A stretch of DNA of 64,000 bases from Rutidosis leptorrhynchoides (Eukaryota > Streptophyta > Magnoliopsida > Asterales > Asteraceae), in assembly GCF_046630445.1 (NCBI RefSeq), contig NC_092339.1:80065501-80129500 (forward strand). Direction: 5' to 3'. The stretch's first letter is position 1. Every line of letters starts with the position of its first letter. Below are positions 10,607-22,471 of the stretch, piece after piece. A program made the translations under genes and the position numbers. The notes beneath the pieces are model-generated. The model ran no database searches, was not told the DNA's origin, and worked only from the letters and a program-made list of their open reading frames with translations.

Positions 10607-12266
10607 TGTCTGGCACAAGGTCCTGTCTTCGACCATGCTATGCACCCACCGTTCTTACGGTTGACACCCGATTTAGTTCAGGTGACCTAATGAATTTCGT
10701 TGAATTCCTAGGATTTTACGTTCAATGGTAATGAACGTATTGAAAATAGGTTTTCAGAAAACAAATCGGTTTTAATTTGATCAACATATTTTCTCGTTCA
10801 AGCTCGAGTTTAGATATTATTGAATTTCATGAGTTTGTAATTCTCAATCTTTTAAGGTCAATCTCAAGGATTGAGTAATATTTGGCTTAAAAGATGATTT
10901 TTAATCTTTAAGGAGATTATCCTTTTTAGGGGACTGATTTATTAGTCTTATCAAGCTAATTTGCACGGCGCCCTCCCCATTTTACGAATCAGATCCTCTC
11001 ATGGTTAGGATAAGTCTGACCACTTGGCGACCCTATTTGATGCTGAGGTTCGTGGATTTCCTGCTGATTTTAGAGATGACTTTTCTAGATTTTTCGTCAA
11101 CCTACAGCTGGTCTGGACGACAACTTCCTGACCTAAATCAAGAAGCGCGTGTCTTTTTCGGAAGACTTTACTTCCTTTTAATAATGGAATTGATTCATCG
11201 TGTAGATCCATCTTTCTTTCAAATATATTACAGTAAATCGGGTAAAACTTATTAGTTTAGTCCAAAGCAAAAGTACCTGCAATAATCTTGTACAAAATAT
11301 GTGGTATATATTTTAAAGAACTTGATAATTTCTTCCCACACTTAGCTTTTATTTATTCTTTTCTTTGTCTTTTTATTCTCCTTTATTCCATTTTAAATGA
11401 ATTCAAGCATTTTGGGTTGTTTCTCAATTTATGTTCTTTTCGAGGTAACAATAATTTCGGTATTATCACCTAGTTTTATCATTCATAAATATGTATAAGC
11501 ATGATTTTGAATTCATTTAGTTGAAAATTTTTCAAATTTTCACAAAATTTGGCAATTAAACTAAGTGTAAACCCGAGAGAATTTATAACATTTCCCCACA
11601 CTTGAGATCTTGCAATGCCCTCATTTGCAAGAAATCAGTAAAAATTTAAATTAATGAGGGTGATTAGCGTAGAAAAATGATTAAAAATACCGAGTTTGTA
11701 AACATATTATTTTATATCACATTTGATATTTTACGTCTTGTCGTCAAAATTAATAGCTTTTGCTGAACTTAATACCAGTCTTTGAAAGTGCGTTGTTTTA
11801 CCCTGTTTTGTATATAACATAAAATACAAATATATATATATATACATATTTTTTAAGTTGGGTATATTACCTCACATTCATATAATATTTTTGGCATACT
11901 TTAGATCAAAAATATTAAAATAATGATAACAAAATTTTTTGCCCCGTCCTTGGGTAAAGCATTTTCGGTTCGATGACCTAGTGTTTAACTCACGAAGAAT
12001 TTTAGAAATCATTTTTTTAAACTTAATGAAATAAAGTAAATTTTGTTTTTAAATTCACACAAAACTTAAATTTAAAAATGCATATTAATTTCATACAAAA
12101 CCTACAAAACAGAAAGAAAAAAAATTCAGAATGGGGGAAGAAAACTAGTTCTTTAGTGTCTGCTAGTGAAAAAGACCAATCGGATTCCATTCTCGGAACT
12201 ACACGAGAACAGAACAACTAACTCTAGACAGCATTTTCTTTTTAGAACATTTGAATCTCCCCACAC
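10607..12266 (-). other. 3' untranslated region of element C
   Basis: No gene. 10607-11275 is an inverted copy of 1-650 in element A. The PPT-like motif AAGTGTGG (minus strand) recurs at about 11335-11345, 11594-11604 and 12259-12269, and once more inside the protease region at 12591. Only the true PPT next to the LTR would be expected to work, and it is not in this part. Confidence 0.6.
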
Positions 12267-13597
12267 TTAGGTAGCTGTGGTGTCGAAATTGTGGTTAACT
12301 TCATTGTCAATTTCTCTTGGACCATAATCAACTTGCATATCTGTGACTTTTGCTTTAAGCCATTGGTCAGATTCCTGTGTAATATCCACAAATTCAACTA
12401 GTTTCGCCTTTTCTTTAGGCGATAGATTGGATACTAACCGGTTACATAACTTAAAGTTCCCCTTGGTTCTAGCATCGCGAATCCGTTTAATAAGTTTCTT
12501 CATTGAACTGTTAATAATGGAGTCATTTAATTTTGTATCAACAATGGGATTCTTTATTATCAGGTCATCATTAGGTATTACTTCATCTTCCCCACACTTA
12601 GGCGTTTTATTAAGCACTACCGTTGGAGTTAGTAAAATAATATGCTTCTCACCGATCATTTTTATTAGTTTAACGGTTTTGGTTGGTGGAGATTTAGACT
12701 TTTGAATCATAAAGGTGACCGATTTGTCACCATCAGTAAGTGTCATTCTACCTCTCTTACATCAAATAACGCTCTGATGGACGCTAAGAATGGTCGACCT
12801 AAAATTAGAGGTATGTTTGAGTCCTCTTCTATGTCAATGACAATAAATTCGACTAGAAATGTTAAATTACCCACTTGAACGGGTAGGTTGTCAGCAATTC
12901 CAACTGGGTGCTTAATGGTTTGATCAAGGAGTCGAACACTCATTTTCGTTGGACTTAGCTCACCTACTCCTAATCTCTTATATAATGAAAGAGGCATAAC
13001 ACTCACACTTGCACCTAAATCTGCTAGTGTATCATACATGACACAATCACTAAGTAGATAAGGAACAATAAATTCACCCGGATCACCCAACCTGGGTGGA
13101 TGTTTTGGTGGAACGGTCTTCATTGGGTTTACTTTTACAGTTTTTGTTTCTTGCACTTTCTTAATATTCTTCTTCTTTCCAGAGGTATCATAAACTTTAT
13201 TACCTATCACTTGCTCATACTCAACTCCTTTTCTTGGAAACGAGATGAGTGGTCTGTATGGTGCCACCACTGGCTTTACATACTTGGGTGGTGGTGGTGT
13301 TGTAACTTCTTCATTGTTACTCACATCTAAAACCTTCCCATCATCTGGTGCTGGTTTTTCAGAATTTGTTGATACCATATTAACATTCTCATTCCGAGGA
13401 TTTACTTCAGTATCACTAGGTAGCTTTCCTTGTTCCCTCTTACTCATCAAGCTAGCTAGAGTACCTACGTGTTTTTCTAGATTCAGAATGGAAGCTTGTT
13501 GAGTTCTTAATGACTGATCAAACCTCTCATTTGTTTGGGTTTGAGATGTAATAAATTGTGTTTGAGATTCCATTAGTTTTGCCATCATTTCTTCCAT
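12267..13597 (-). pseudogene. Protease region of element C (retropepsin, frameshifted)
   Basis: Minus-strand frames 13597-12743 and 12746-12267. The first contains an aspartic protease domain: LGDPGEFIVPYLLSDCVMY, then the active-site triad region ADLGASVSVMPLSLYKRLG, the flap region, and IPLILGRPFLASIRALFD. The DLGAS form of the active site, with Leu where most retropepsins have Thr, is usual in Athila/Tat elements. The strand after RALFDVRE is continued in another frame (MTLTDGDKSVTF), so a frameshift lies near 12745. The N-terminal half holds a predicted helix and a linker. The last ~120 residues resemble nothing I know, and the frame ends at 12267 without any RT. Confidence 0.8.
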
Positions 13598-13639
13598 ATT
13601 TGGCTTTTTCTCTTCGGTTTATTGTGGTGGTTTATACAA

Positions 13640-14973
13640 GCCAGGTCTTTGTTCATTGAAAGTGTTGTTTTCAGTTGGTTGGTTATTCGGACCTTGTTGA
13701 TTGTACGAGTTGTTGTTGGGTCCATTTGGATTGTAAAGAATGTTTTGATGTCGATTGGAGTTTGGCCTTGGTGGTTGATAATTATTTTAATAAATATTTC
13801 CCGGCCTTTGGTTCATGTAGGAAACATTCTCACGTTGTTCCATCGTTTGTTCAACATTACAATCTTTTGTTAAGTGTGGTATACCGCATTGCTCACAACT
13901 GATTCGTATTGCGTGAATATCTTTAGTCATCTTTTCCATTCGTCTCTCGAAAGCATCTATTTTTGCAGAAACGGAATCAAAGTCATGGCTAGAATCGACT
14001 CTAGCCGCTTTAGATGAACGAAAAATATCTTTATCTTGGTGCCACTCATGTGAGTAGGAGGCGGTGTTATCAATAATTTTGTGAGCTTTGGTTACGGTTT
14101 TCTTCATAATGGAACCACCAGCTGCTGTGTCGATATCTTTTCGTGTAGCAACGTCGACACCTTGGTAAATATTTGTACTATTTGATAAGTGTCTAAACCG
14201 TACTGAGGACATCCTCTAAACAACTTTCTGAATCTTGTCCATGCCTCATATAATGTTTCATTTGGCTTTTGCGCGAACGTAACAATTTCTCCTTAAAGTC
14301 TCACGGCTTTAGATGCCGGAAAGAATCTTTTAAGAAATTTCTCAACTAAGACATCCCATGTGTCAATCGCTCCTTCAGGTAATGATTCTAACCAATCTTT
14401 GGCTTCTCCCTTTAAAGTCCAGGGAAACAACATGAGATAGATCTATTCATCCTCAACTTCTCTGATTTTGAATAGAGTACAAATCCTATTAAAGGTTCGA
14501 AGATGTTCGTTTGGATCTTCTTTTGATGTACCACTATATTGGCATTGATTAGTTACCATGTGCAGGATTTGTACTTTGATTTTATAATCAGGCGCATTAA
14601 CATCTGACCGAATAATGGCGTGACCTTGGCCAGTGCGTGTGGCTCTCATTCGGTCTTCCATACTTTGAGGTTCCGTTACTTCCATAATTGAATTTATTGA
14701 ATACGAATCACTAGAGGATTCTGATTCAACGGTTTGTGGTTCAGGAGGAATGATTAGTGGTTCAGGATCTTGGAATTGTCCTTGAATATCCTTCGGGTTC
14801 TCAATCGTGAACTCGGGTTCAAAAAATGGATTATCGAAAATTTGAATTGGAGTACTTGTTCGACTAGATGATGATTCTAAAGATAAATCAACGGCGATAA
14901 TATTAGCTAGATGTCTTGATCGAGTTACAGGTGGTGAACGTATGAAAGGTGGTGAATGTTTTGCTCGGTGCAT
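13640..14973 (-). pseudogene. gag of element C (nonsense codons and a frameshift)
   Basis: Starts at 14973 (MHRAKHSPPF). The first 176 codons run to a TAG at 14443, ending in a typical segment EDPNEHLRTFNRICTLFKI. The same frame continues through the retrotransposon gag domain (PF03732-like): WTLKGEAKDWLESLPEG, EKFLKRFFPASKAVRL, a TAA, then EAWTRFRKLFRGCPQYG. A frameshift near 14150 moves to the frame 14212-13787, which has a zinc knuckle CEQCGIPHLTKDC (C-x2-C-x3-H-x4-C). An Asn/Pro-rich tail leads to the protease. The order and motifs fit Athila-type Gag. It cannot make a full protein. Confidence 0.8.
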
Positions 14974-15642
14974 TCACTGAATATCCTATTAGTTATAAAG
15001 ATAAAAATTATATAAGTTATCAAATTAATAGACTTTTCTGATTTTGCCCACGTTTCAAATAGTCAATAGATGCAGTAGGTAGCCAGGATCCTTTAAATCG
15101 GAAAATCCACAACTCGCCACTAACAAATCCAACTATTACTACGAACCAAAAATTTTGGATGTCTATTAATTCAATAGCTTACAATAATTTTTCTTCGAAA
15201 ATTTAAAAATTTTAAAAGTTCTATGTCCTAAAAACTAGAGCGTAGAAATGAGAAAGAAAAAGAGTGCGTCGAAAAACGTCGAAAAATAAAAAGTCAAAAA
15301 ATAATAATAAGAAAGTAAAGCGTCGAAACTTAAAAGTCTAAAAACTAAAAAAATTAAAACTTACGTCTAAAGGTATTGAAACTTAAATGCAATTCTATAT
15401 TCAAAACGGCAATAACTTAATTAGGCACTAAAATCTAAAAACTGCGTTGCAAAATTCTAAAGCGCCTAAATCTTAATTTTAAAGAAAAAGCACTTAAGGG
15501 AGTTTAAGGCAAAGTCTTAAAAATTTAGAAATATAAAAAATAGCTACGGCAAAAATTATAACTTAAAACTATATATTACGAATTAAACGATAAAAACGAT
15601 ATAAATATAAAAAGGAACCAAAATTATAAAAATACAATTTCA
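14974..15642 (-). other. 5' leader of element C, part next to gag
   Basis: A-rich on the plus strand with many AAAAGTCTAAAA-like units and no gene. It is the portion of the leader downstream (minus-strand sense) of the inserted element D. Confidence 0.5.
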
Positions 15643-17369
15643 TAATCCATCTGGACGAATACATTACATTTGGTTACATCGTGAGGTACTTGACCTTTAT
15701 ATAATACATTTTACAAACATTGCATTCGTTTTTAAAAGACAAACTTTCATTACATCAAAAGTTGACAGGCACGCATACCATTTCATAATATATCCAAACT
15801 ATCATTGACTTAATAATAATCTTGATGAACACAATGACTCGAATGTAACGTGTTTTGAAATATGTCATGAATGACTCCAAGTAATATCTCTAAAATGAGC
15901 AAATGCACAGCGGAAGATTTCTTTAATACATGAGAAGAAACATGCTTTCAAGTGTCAACCAAAAGGTTGGTGAGTTCATTAGTTTATCATAAATAATCAT
16001 TTCCATTATTTTAATATTCCACAAGATTTTCATTTTCATCTCTTATAAACATACATCTCATATCAGGCATTTCGCAAACTGTATAGAGATAAAAATCATT
16101 CATATGGATTGAACACCTGGTAACCGACAATAACAAATGCATCTAGAATATCCCCAATATACAGGTATACTCATCTGTATATAAAATCGAAGTACTAAAG
16201 CATCCGTAACCAGGATGGAACGTGTCAAAGTCCATAGATCTATCTTCAGGATTCGCGTCAATTTGGGGGTCTGTTCTCAAATTATTAGGCTACCAAGCTA
16301 AAAGGGTGATATCCAGTATAATAATTCAACCATAGAATGTAGTTTCAAGTACTTGTGTCTATTTCGTAAAACAGTTATAAAAGCAGCGCATGTATTCTCA
16401 GTCCCAAAAATATATATAAAAAGGGAGTAATGAAACTCACTATACTATTTTTGTAGTAAAAATACATATGACGTCAATGAACAAGTGTAGGGTTGGCCTT
16501 GGATTCACGAACCTATATCATTTGTATATATATTAAAACATATACTTGTAATCGAACAAATATATATATTATTATTAGTGATATACTTTTTATATCAATA
16601 ACTTATATATTTCATTATATATTTATTTTATATATTTTAAAATATAAATTTTGTTATGTTATATGTACTAAATACATTTTTGTATATCATTTGTTTGTTA
16701 AAATAGTATTTTTAATAATACCAAGATAATATTTGTAATGATAAAAATAATGATAATGATAATACAAATATTAGTACTAAAGATTATAATATTAACAATT
16801 CTATTAATGAAAATACTAATGATAGTTTTAATATTACCTCTTATAATAATGAAAATAACAGTAGTTTTTAATAAAATGAAATATTGAATAATAATGGTAA
16901 TGAAAATGATACTTTTGATAATAATACTTAATACTTAATAATAATAATAATAATAATTATAACTATCTTATTACTAATGGTATTATTAATAATAATACTT
17001 ATGTAAATAATAAAAATTCTAATATGATGCTAATACTAATATTAATGAGAATAATAATAAATTTCATTATTTACATAATGATAATAATCCTAAGCATAAT
17101 AATAATAATAATAATACTTATACTAGTAGTAAAATGATAATATTAATATTAGTAATGACATTAAAAATTATATTTGTAATTATAATCATAATAATAATAA
17201 GTGAACTTTCTATCATAATACTTATATTAGTAATAATAATCTTAATAATTATAATACTAATAATAACAACAATTATAATAATAATAATGATAGTAATAAT
17301 AATTATCATCATATTTATAATACTTATAATCATAATAATAACATCAATAATAATCATAATAATAATAAT

Positions 17370-17411
<42 letters not shown>

Positions 17412-17415
17412 AATA

Positions 17416-17490
<75 letters not shown>
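17370..17490. repeat. Compound (AAC)n-(AAT)n microsatellite in D's 3' LTR
   Basis: About 40 bases of AAC units, then an interrupted array of AAT units to 17490. The apparent long ORFs over this stretch encode only runs of Thr, Ile, Tyr, Leu or Val and are not genes. Confidence 0.95.
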
Positions 17491-17491
<1 letters not shown>

Positions 17492-17620
17492 GGATTACAA
17501 CCTTTGAAGAAAATCTCAAAAAAATACGCCACCGCCGGGACTCGAACCCGAGACCTCTCGAATAATCACACTCGTCCTAACCATTGGGCTATTACCCATT
17601 TTCTGTTTCATAATCCCTTC
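17490..17620 (-). repeat. tRNA-derived SINE-like insertion (copy in D's 3' LTR)
   Basis: On the minus strand a pol III A box, TAGCCCAATGGT (17580-17591), is followed at tRNA-like spacing by a B box, GGTTCGAGTCC (17538-17548). A short body follows, then a TTA-repeat tail, the layout of a plant SINE. A T-arm-like hairpin is present, but the ends do not form an acceptor stem, so it is not a working tRNA gene. The same unit occurs in the other LTR (25309-25438), so it was in the LTR before this copy of D inserted. Confidence 0.6.
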
Positions 17621-17629
17621 TAATTAATT

Positions 17630-17850
17630 ATAACCCGTATATTTATGTGGTTTCCCTTCTCATCTTCTTCATTAAATTCATTCGACCAGGGATCCGGTTT
17701 AACCAATCAAGAAAAAATTCGTTCGCTTAAAAATGTGAAATTAATTCATAAACGATTTGTAAGTTGAGATATAAGTTTATCAAACGCAAAAAAAAAAAAA
17801 AAAAAAAAAATTAAAAATCATGTTATAGCAGCAGTAGCTGCTCGACAAAA
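17630..17850 (-). other. Segment present in only one LTR of element D
   Basis: About 200 bases, including an A-run near 17790-17812, are missing from the matching place in the other LTR (around 25447-25465). It is either an insertion in this copy or a deletion in the other. No gene or clear element ends are visible. Confidence 0.55.
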
Positions 17851-19103
17851 AAAAATTGCAAAGTTGAAATTGAGATCGTTTTAGGTGTTGCTCTCTACAC
17901 GAAAAAGATTATAAATCACTCATGGAAATTTTTGAAATCATTAATTTGACTTGAATCACAACATAAATCTCGAATTTAATCGATGAACAACAGTTGACTT
18001 TATTTTTCAAAAACTTTGACTCATAAATTCGGGCTCAGTAGAACGAATTGGAACCTGAGATTTTGGAGGTAGTTTGAATGAAAGATTTCTAAGGTAACTG
18101 CATTATTAGATTTTGATAACTGGTTTGAAATCGAATTATGGTGAAAATAATCAAGAACCGAGGTTTAATAGGTAGTTTAATATTTCTGTTTTGATTTCTA
18201 ATCAGCGATGGTTTATAGCAGTTATGTAATTGATAACTATGAATTATTGAAGCTGTATATATAATTGTTGTTTAGTTAAAGTGGTCAACCAAAAATATTC
18301 TCTCAATCAGACAAGAAACAATTTACAGAGATAAAGAAAATTTGATAAGGATGGATAACAGAATATGATTTTTATCTGATTCATGTATTTAACAAGTTTG
18401 GTTTTATCTGATTTATTAATACTAATTTATAAATATAATATGTTAATAATAAGATACTATAAATAAATAATGTTACTAATAATAAAAGTACTAATAATAA
18501 TAATAGAAATGATAATAATAATCATAATAATAACATTCCAATAATACAAATAATAAGAATGATATCTAATAATAATATTTACTAATAATAAAAAAATGAC
18601 AATTTTGAAAATAATAATAACTAATAATTTATTTAAATAATAACTAATTTATAATTTCAATCTTTCTTATAATGATACATAAAAAAAAATCTTTAATTTG
18701 ATAACCCTAACATTATTAGAATTTTATTAATACAATTATAACAGTAATAATAATAATAAAACTAATGTTGATATTAGTATTAATAATAATAATGAAAGTA
18801 ATACCAATGTTATTATGACAACTATACTCTTAACTTGTTATTAAATTTAATATATTAATATTACATTTTATTAGTTATGTAATACTTATATTATATAATA
18901 ACATATTATGTATTAAATTAATGATATTAATAATACTGATATTAATGTTAATAATGAAAGTACTATTCATTAATATAATAACTACATTTTAACTTGTATT
19001 TACATTTAATATATTAACATGACTTATTATTAATTTTGTAATATTCATATAACATATTCGAATATTTAATACAATATACATAGTATATTAATCGTGTACA
19101 AAA

Positions 19104-19108
<5 letters not shown>

Positions 19109-19188
<80 letters not shown>
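19109..19188. repeat. (AT)n microsatellite
   Basis: About 40 AT units in D's 3' LTR. The matching array in the 5' LTR is at 26725-26781. Confidence 0.95.
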
Positions 19189-19193
<5 letters not shown>

Positions 19194-19305
19194 CATACAT
19201 AAATTCATTTTAATAATAGTTTAATTGTTTTTATATCATACATTACATATTTGATTCTAATGTTTCAATTATATTTTATTATTTCACATTATTATATATA
19301 TTTAC

Positions 19306-19309
<4 letters not shown>

Positions 19310-19367
<58 letters not shown>
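19310..19367. repeat. (AT)n microsatellite
   Basis: Second AT array near the minus-strand start of D's 3' LTR. The matching array is at 26897-26966. Confidence 0.95.
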
Positions 19368-19374
<7 letters not shown>

Positions 19375-19547
19375 CATGTTTATTTATAAACAATTATTCA
19401 TGAATCCACGGGCACAGTCAGAGGGTAATTGGTTATATGAACATAGTTCCAAAATTTTTGAGACTCACCATTACAGAGTTTGCTTATCGTGTCGAAATCA
19501 TATAGAGATTAAGTTTAAATTTGGTCAGAAAATTACGGGTCGTCACA

Positions 19548-19563
19548 GTACCTACCCATTAAA
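19548..19563 (-). promoter_or_regulatory. Polypurine tract of element D
   Basis: Minus strand TTTAATGGGTAGGTAC directly before the LTR start, preceded by the conserved TTTCGGGATGAAATTT. It equals B's PPT with one change. Confidence 0.75.
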
Positions 19564-20539
19564 GAAATTTCATCCCGAAATTTTAATGTGGTCGTCATGG
19601 CTAACAACAAAAATGTTTTCATGACGAATATGAGCTGATAAATAGAGTTCTATCATTATTGAGTAAATGGATAAAACAAATTCGATTACTTGAATAGTAT
19701 AAGTGAAGCTATCACAAAAGAGTGAAATGAGTAATTGTAGGTTCGTCTTCACCGGTGACGTAGTCACGGTTGATTTCCGGAAATCAAGGAATTTAGAGGA
19801 AATCTTCGTAATAAGATTTTGTTCGTCGGTAATTAAGGAAATTAGAATCCTCTTTGGTTAATTGTGATGATCTGTCTTGATTGCTCCGTCTGATACTTCA
19901 CTATAAATCCATTCCTTTCGTTTTCTTATTTCCACACTCCCATTTCTATTTCGGAGCTTCTTTCTTTTACTTTCTCTTCGCAAGTAATGGTCCAGAATTC
20001 GTAGGTATGGAGTTTCGAATGAACATGACTAACGTTCTAAGAGAGAAATTGTAATAGCACGATCTTGATTGGTTAAATTACCAGAATTCAAGAGAAAAAA
20101 TAGAACTATCAGGAAAATATTTTCTTGATATGTTTATAGATTAGATAGAATGTAAGAGTCGTGTAACATGGCACATGATGACGTTATGATCTGTGAATCA
20201 TCACGTTCTATTAGAAACTCAACATGACCTACTGTAATATAATCACGTTGATCAAGTGTCATTATATTATACTAACTCATGCATCAGTTCCCAACACTTC
20301 TTCAATAACATTCATATTTTAAGTTCACATTTTTTTCTTCTTCAGATTTTTAGAACTAATACAGTTTCCTTTCTAATGTAACACTGATATCGCGAAGAGA
20401 TAAATGATTTCAGATAAGAATAGTTATGAAAATATCTTCAGAAATATCGAGGATATTTATAAAGAAAGATACGATGATATCTTAGAATTTCTAATATTGA
20501 TGAATGATGAAGAAAATTTGTCCGCAAGAGTTTAGACTT
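19564..20539 (-). other. 3' internal non-coding region of element D
   Basis: No gene. It shares blocks with B and K, such as the reverse complement of the GTTGGGAA...AAGCATGAGTTAG segment near 20275. Confidence 0.5.
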
Positions 20540-20760
20540 AGGAGCAAGGTATTCGTTAATGACTTCAGCAGATACTGAATCATTTGGATTCTATGAAGGT
20601 AGGTTTAGTCTTTGTGATTTGTCCACAGCCTCCTTCATAGGTTGCTCAATTCGTTTTTCAGTACCAAACTTTCTTTTGAACTTTTCCAACGTATCCTTCT
20701 TTATCATCAAACTTTTGACTGTTAAAGTCATTTATAGCTTTTGTTGCATTATCAGTTCTT
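20540..20760 (-). pseudogene. Captured poly(A)-binding-protein fragment (element D copy)
   Basis: Minus-strand translation gives DNATKAINDFNSQKFDDKEG then YVGKVQKK, the end of RRM3 of poly(A)-binding protein including the FDDKE-YVGK-QKK signature. After a frame change, it gives EQPMKEAVDKSQRLNL, the linker into RRM4, and a stop. The one-base loss between the two parts is the same as in the copies in B and K. This is the copy that keeps the longest uninterrupted RRM3 end. It lies in the element's sense direction and is decayed. Confidence 0.75.
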
Positions 20761-22215
20761 TTAATATTCAGAGAATTGATTCGCAGACTGGGTGCTTTTC
20801 AGAACTTCAGAATGGAAGATCATAATTCTAAGAGATAAAGGTTATATGTATACATATAACTATTGATGTAGAAACGCTACGAGATTCAAAATATTGATTG
20901 CTGATTTCCGGTAATTGGTATGATAATTCTCGTTATAAAATGTGGTTGAGTATATGATAAGGTTTTAATGAACAAATATAATGGTTCTTCTCGGAGAGAC
21001 TTAAGCCAATGAGTAATGAAGTTACTTGTAAGTTTACTGATAATATGGTGAGATATAAACGGTTTTCCGATAACGATGATGAAAGGCAAACTTATATATC
21101 GAGGTTATAATAAGGCTAATTCGAATGAACGTCGAAGTTGATTTGCTGGAGCTGTGACAAAATTGGCTAATTTGGAAAGAGATTGTAAAGTTATTTTCGG
21201 TAATTACAACGCCAAAGGAGCTAGCACAGATACGTGTTAAATGTTTACTCAGGTTTCAAGTGTTTTCAGGTGCATAACTATATGCATCAATCTTTTCTTC
21301 CGTAGATGAAGTGCGGTTGGTTCATCCTCTCGATTGAGGTGTTTTTCAAGAATCATGAAAAGTTTGAACACAGATTGTAATCTTCAAGATACAAATGAGG
21401 TTTAAGATGAAATCAAGTGGCAAACTTGAAGAAATGTTTAGTTTCATATGTTATAATTAATATTTTAATTTATTTTAATTGTCCAATGTTAGTAGTCCAC
21501 AGTTAGTAATTCAATAATTCATATATAGTTTAATATATAATATTCGAATTAATTAATACGTATCGTGACCCATTGTATACATGTCTCAGACTCGATCACA
21601 ACTTAAAGTATATATATTATTTAGAATCAACCTCAACCCTGTATAGCTAACTCGAACATCACCGCATATAGAGTGTCTATGGTTATTCCAAATAATATAT
21701 ATAGATACGTCGATATGATATGTCAAAACCTTGTATACGTGTCTCGATATTTAAAATGCGTAAATAACAGTATTTAAATGACGATAAATAAAGTGCGTAA
21801 AATAAATAACAGAAATTAAATGACGATAAATAAAATTGCGAGAATTAAAATTGCGAGAATTAAAATTTCGATAAATAAATTGCGATAAATAAATGTAATA
21901 AGGAATTAGCAGTTAGCTAGGAACAGTTAGCTAGGAACAGTTAGCTAGGATTTTTGTTAGCATGGATTCTTAACAAAATTTCTCATAGTTAATTTGTTTG
22001 TTTCTAACAAATTTTATTTTGTCCAATATTTTCTTCATTATGCCACTTGTTGGATTCTAATAAATCAAAATCCAAATATGAAATTGAATGAAAATGGTTA
22101 TTCAGTGGTGAACGAATTCGTATATCTGTGGATGTAAGTAGGATAGTAAATGACTGTTGAATCAGATTGGAAGAATGTACAGTGTAACTTATTAATGTGA
22201 AATCTAAATATTTCT
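20761..22215 (-). other. Internal region of element D with a conserved unidentified block
   Basis: No gene I can name. The minus strand at 21250-20880 resembles B's 5930-6330 and has one open stretch (21089-20886), but its frame is not kept in B. A tandem GGAACAGTTAGCTA-type repeat of about 13 bases, three copies, lies near 21906-21948. Confidence 0.45.
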
Positions 22216-22237
22216 CGGGTATTACCTACCCGTTAAA
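22216..22237 (-). promoter_or_regulatory. Internal PPT-like motif of element D
   Basis: Minus strand TTTAACGGGTAGGTA followed by ATACCCG, the same as in B at 5720. Confidence 0.55.
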
Positions 22238-22471
22238 ATATTTTCACCATTAACAGTTTGTACAAAAGAATTTTTAATTACAATCTTTATGAAAATATAC
22301 TTACATATATATTTTCTTCAGATGTAATCATGGATTTAATGAGTCAATATGATATTAAACTCATTTGATTTACTGTTAGAACGAGAATATATAATCTCTA
22401 AAATAATAGAGATTACATAATCGTCATGTCGAACGAAGATAAATGATGCAAAACGTCATGTAGAACGATGA

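Larger units (their letters stand above)
15643..19547 (-). repeat. 3' LTR of element D
   Basis: Aligns end to end with 23414-27139 except for a ~200-base insertion near 17630-17850 and differing microsatellite lengths. The minus-strand start is TGTGACG (rc of 19541-19547). The far end reads into element C after GGATTA, where the other LTR continues GGACGGGTCTTTACA. Confidence 0.85.

Noticed and set aside
10187..10731. ORFs at the end of B's LTR (also at 3389-3840)
   Set aside because: Repeated because both LTRs carry them; the frames drift between copies and cross the LTR end.
13100..13873. Plus-strand ORFs opposite gag-protease of C
   Set aside because: Antisense shadows of the minus-strand gag-pro frames with no recognisable motif.
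17118..17532. Long ORFs on both strands
   Set aside because: They translate trinucleotide arrays into runs of Tyr, Ile, Val, Leu or Thr. The same occurs at 24931-25429. Not genes.
17520..17607. A functional tRNA gene on the minus strand
   Set aside because: A and B boxes and a T-arm are present, but there is no acceptor stem and the anticodon arm is one base short. A SINE head fits better.
21906..21948. CRISPR-like or satellite array
   Set aside because: Only about three adjacent 13-base units; no spacers, no array, and the host is a plant.
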